From the NCBI GenBank assembly GCA_949825025.1, contig OX463781.1:30960675-31024674 (forward strand): a stretch of DNA of 64,000 nucleotides, read 5' to 3'. Each line of letters opens with the position of its first letter. Positions within the stretch are counted from its first letter, which is position 1. The DNA is from Siphlonurus alternatus. Lineage: Eukaryota; Arthropoda; Insecta; Ephemeroptera; Siphlonuridae. The notes under the pieces were generated by a model that worked only from the letters and a program-made list of their open reading frames with translations, did not search any database and was not told where the DNA came from. Below are positions 61,415-64,000 of this stretch, one piece after another. A program made the position numbers and the translations under genes.

Positions 61415-61741
61415 ACGCCAATGCGTGGGCATAAGAAAAGAAGAAGAAGAAGAATTTTTAAAGTTGACTAATTTAACATGGAGAAATAGAAATTCCATGT
61501 TAAATTAGCCAACTTTAAAATTTAATAACTCGAAAACTAGCTCGTTTTTACCTGATATTTTACCTACTGATAAGGTATGTTAAAGAGAACATTCTAAATT
61601 TTTTTCATAATTTTTATGAATGGGATTTTTATTAACATTGGGCGTGTTATCTCTACCTTAATGCAATTTTGCTCGGCATGCTTTTTAAACATTAACTGCT
61701 AAAGCTCAAAGAAGGTGTAAAGTATATACACACACACACAC

Positions 61742-62034
61742 CACGTAGCCCTGTTTCGGACCCCCTTAAGACATTTCGCACTTTTAACAATTTTTATCTG
61801 ACATATTTAAGGTTCTTAAAAATTCAAAAAAATTATATGAACATGTTTAATGGAATGTAGCAGTTAAGTTCATCATAATTTCAGTTCCATATCAGAGCAT
61901 CTCATTGAGTAATTTTTTTTTTTGTGCGGAGGCAATGATTTTTGAAAAGTGCCGGTTTTGGATCCATCATGTTATTTAAACGTTTTGTGTGAGTGATGAA
62001 AACTGTAAATGCAAGCTCTGCGGAGAGATGTGTG
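61742..62034. repeat. TA-flanked repeat with CACCACGTAGCCC end (family K), copy 1
   Basis: Starts CACCACGTAGCCC after a (CA)n tract and is the inverted partner of 62500-62693 (CTTAAGACATTT, GAACATGTT, CATCATAATTTCAGTTCC). No coding content. Confidence 0.7.
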
Positions 62035-62790
62035 AAACATATCATATTCTTAACTGTCCACTGCGTAAACTTCCCCTGTTACACTATGCCTGTCAGACTA
62101 CCTGAAAATATTTGTGCTATTTGATAGTTCCTAATATATATATATATATATACTGTATAACTGTATCATAATTTATAAATGTTTTAAAAATTGGAACTAC
62201 TGTATAATAATTATATAACTAATACAGTACTATAACTAGTACTAATATTTATATGTACTGTGTTCTTATTTTTATATTGATACTGTACATATAATATATG
62301 TTTGTGTTTGTATAATATGTATGTATACAGTGCACAGCCCAGTTTTGGATTTTAGCCCTGTTTTGGTTCCGACCTGCTTTTAGGCTCCTTATAGGCAAAA
62401 AAAAAGTAAAAAAAGAAAATTGTAACTGATTAACCAAACCCTCCCTTCCATGAAAATAACAACTGCAATACCTTGATAATTTTTTTACTGGTTCAAAAAA
62501 CCCTCCACACAATTTTTTTTTTTACTCAAAGAGATGCTCTGATATGGAACTGAAATTATGATAAACTCAATTGCTACATTCTATTGAACATGTTAATAAT
62601 TTTTTCAAAATTTTAAGAACCCTAAATATGGCAGATAAAAATTGTGAAAAGTGAAAAATGTCTTAAGGGGGTCTGTTACCGGGCTACGTGGTGTAATATA
62701 ATCAATATTTTTCTTTATTTTTTAGGGTATTATTATATTTTATAATCTATTGTGTACACTGTCTTTGTGTTCAATAAATAATTCATTATA
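62035..62790 (+). repeat. Dispersed repeat J, copy 2, with an insertion
   Basis: Matches 1653-2190 at both ends. The match breaks at about 62320 (GTATGTATA) and resumes at about 62694 (TAATATAATCAATATTTTTC); the intervening segment 62322-62693 is a family K element ending GGGCTACGTGGTG. In copy 1 the two sides are joined at GTATGTATAATATAATC, so a TA target site is likely. Confidence 0.72.
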
Positions 62791-63079
62791 TTAAACGTTT
62801 TGTGACGTTTTATAACAAATAAACGAATAAAAATTTTTTTTTGAAAAAAACCCTGTTTTTATTCGTTTTTGATTTTTTTTTTTTTTTGAACCAGTAAAAA
62901 AATTATCAAGGTATTGCAGTTGTTATTTTCATGAAAAGGCTGATTTGGTTAATGGGTTACAATTTTATTTTTTTACTTTTTTTGGCTATAAGGAGGCTAA
63001 AAGCAGGCCTGGACCAAAACCGGAACATTTTTTTTTCATGTTCCTCCACACAATTTTTTTTTTTTTATTTACTCAAAGA
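62791..63079. repeat. Inverted and direct copies of family K inner sequence
   Basis: GAACCAGTAAAAAAATTATC to GTTATTTTCATGAAAAGG is the inverted copy of 62445-62495, and CTCCACACAATTTTTTTTTT then ACTCAAAGAGATG repeats 62500-62535 directly. Decayed K copy 3, continued at 63578 after the LINE fragment. Confidence 0.65.
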
Positions 63080-63577
63080 GATGATCTAGATTTAGATTTT
63101 AACGATCTGCGGCAAATGTGGCTAAACCACGGTGGCTCGCAATATAGTGCTCAACGCACTTTTAAATCTCTCGTAACTCTCCGCCCCCACCACCTCGGAC
63201 GGCAGGGAGTTCCACTCCCTCACTGTTCGGTTTATGAAGGAGTACTTTCCCACATCACTTCCACTACCCCTGAACTCCAGCTTCCATCGATGATCCCCCC
63301 TCCCAATATATCTACCGTTCCTAGTTCTGTCACTAAACTCGCTCCAACCTGCCATCTCCCTGTTAACTTTAAACAAATTTCCTAATCGGTTGTATCTTCT
63401 CCTTTCCTCGAGTGGCTCCCACTCCAAAGTCTGAATCATTTTCGACACGCTTTCATAATCCTTCCACACCTTTTTGTCATCTGCAACTAATCTCCATTTT
63501 CTCATTCTACCCATAACTCGACTTCTAGCAGCCCTCCTCTGAACCTTTTCCAACTCCTTCTTTCCAATCTGCCTATG
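63080..63577 (-). pseudogene. C-terminal LINE reverse transcriptase fragment
   Basis: Minus-strand open frame (63577 to the TAG at 63122) reads KKELEKVQRRAAR, LEWEPLEERRRYNR, FKVNREMAGW, then YSFINRTVREWNSLPSEVV and FKSALSTIL: the usual C-terminal end of many arthropod non-LTR reverse transcriptases. About 40 bases of 3' UTR follow. 5'-truncated; sits inside a family K copy at ACTCAAAGAGATG. Frame undamaged, so fairly recent. Confidence 0.8.
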
Positions 63578-63726
63578 AACTGAAATTATGATAAACTCAA
63601 TTGCTACATTCTATTGAACATGTTAATAATTTTTTCAAAATTTTAAGAACCCTAAATATGACAGATACAAATTGTTAAAAGTGCGAAATGTCTTAAGGGG
63701 GTCCGTTACCGGGCTACGTGGTGTAG
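63578..63726. repeat. Right end of family K copy 3
   Basis: Matches 62545-62693 closely (GAACTGAAATTATGATAAACTC ... CTTAAGGGGGTC) and ends GGGCTACGTGGTG followed by TA. Confidence 0.8.
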
Positions 63727-64000
63727 CCGACACAGGATTTAATTCCAGTATAATTATGCATACATTATTATAGTAATTATATTATCCAGCAGAATATGAG
63801 TATGCAAACAGCATGCATATATATACACGTAATTCACAGTATTTGGAAAAATTTCAGGACCAACGCCAACCAGAACAAAACCACAAAACCAATGGCACAC
63901 AATCGCATCGCTGCACAAACGTTACAAAAAAAAAAATGTAAACAATTCAGCTCGGTTAATACAACAGCTGATTTTGAACTGACAATCGATTCGAATATTT
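63727..64000. other. Window end without recognised feature
   Basis: AT-rich to about 63855, then a more balanced stretch (63857-63930) after a good acceptor-like TTTCAG. No donor or convincing protein reading was found, so no exon is called. Confidence 0.4.

Larger units (their letters stand above)
57591..61452 (+). mobile_element. Nearly full-length non-LTR retrotransposon (I-like), 3.9 kb
   Basis: Flanked by a 16-bp target duplication with one mismatch (57575-57590 AATTTTTAAAGTTCAC; 61453-61468 AATTTTTAAAGTTGAC). Short 5' UTR, one coding region broken by a single shift, short 3' UTR and an AAG-rich tail (61432-61452). No gag-like ORF1 in front of the endonuclease: the first start lies about 115 bases from the 5' end. 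Endonuclease, RT, RNase H and a zinc knuckle place it in the I superfamily in a broad sense; a single-ORF layout recalls Ingi/Vingi-type elements, but the clade needs a tree. Confidence 0.85.
57441..61661. repeat. Family T foldback, split by a retrotransposon
   Basis: TTAA at 57441-57444 and 61658-61661. Left arm 57445-57590 (GGTAAGGCTCAATGTTAAA...), right arm 61453-61657 ending GGCGTGTTATCTCTACC. The arms are halves of one foldback like 48793-49165, separated by the LINE insertion. Confidence 0.82.
57227..61720. repeat. Family S element, outer host of a triple nest
   Basis: Left part 57227-57440 starts TTAAAAACAGGGGAACAG and includes TTTCAGCTTTTATATTTTT and AAGTTCCAGCAGTTAATGTTT. Right part 61662-61720 has GCTTTTTAAACATTAACTGC. 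Together they match 3441-3800 with its inside pushed apart by the foldback at 57441-61661. The far right end is lost. Confidence 0.75.

Noticed and set aside
63857..63930. Possible exon after TTTCAG near the window end
   Set aside because: Good acceptor but no donor and no recognisable protein; not enough to call.

Overview
This is an AT-rich, intron-rich eukaryotic window with very many simple repeats ((TA)n, (TTTA)n, (TAA)n, (CT)n). Gene content points to an arthropod, perhaps a crustacean: a CLIP-domain serine protease and a Methuselah-type GPCR are arthropod hallmarks. The species cannot be told from the sequence alone. Exons were joined by hand from GT-AG (and two GC-AG) splice sites that keep the reading frame.

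Layout. (1) 2548-13252, plus: secreted CLIP-domain trypsin-like protease, 11 exons seen, 5' signal-peptide exon not found. (2) 14474-23949, plus: TATA box, 5' UTR exon, 8 coding exons and poly(A) signal of a secreted 542-aa coiled-coil C-type lectin. (3) 26789-44683, plus: TATA box and 10 coding exons of a Methuselah-like GPCR. (4) 53175-55102, minus: C2H2 zinc-finger gene, at least two exons. The first three genes lie head to tail and encode extracellular or cell-surface proteins of families used in innate immunity and signalling; a shared role is only an inference.

The rest is mobile DNA. I see two hAT-type elements with perfect 8-bp target duplications (4206-5202 and 7855-8494); a family of TTAA-flanked foldbacks with GGTAgAGATAACGCC-like ends (3104, 11989, 43954, 47307, 48793, 54593, 57441); a second TTAA-flanked family (3441, 46358, 57227); foldbacks with a TGACGTCA core (535, 26300, 36846, 56585); several long palindromes (21841, 27989, 31424, 39337, 51290); a nearly intact non-LTR retrotransposon (57591-61452) inside two nested foldbacks; an R4/Dong-like retrotransposon 3' half set in TAA repeats (45042-45987); and several dead LINE fragments.

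No ribosomal RNA, canonical tRNA, CRISPR or prokaryotic feature was seen. The most noteworthy observations are the loss of exactly one disulfide pair (C2-C4) from the CLIP domain, a 3' hairpin in the Dong-like element whose two copies differ by paired substitutions, three-level nesting of mobile elements, and two very large inverted repeats with no coding content.
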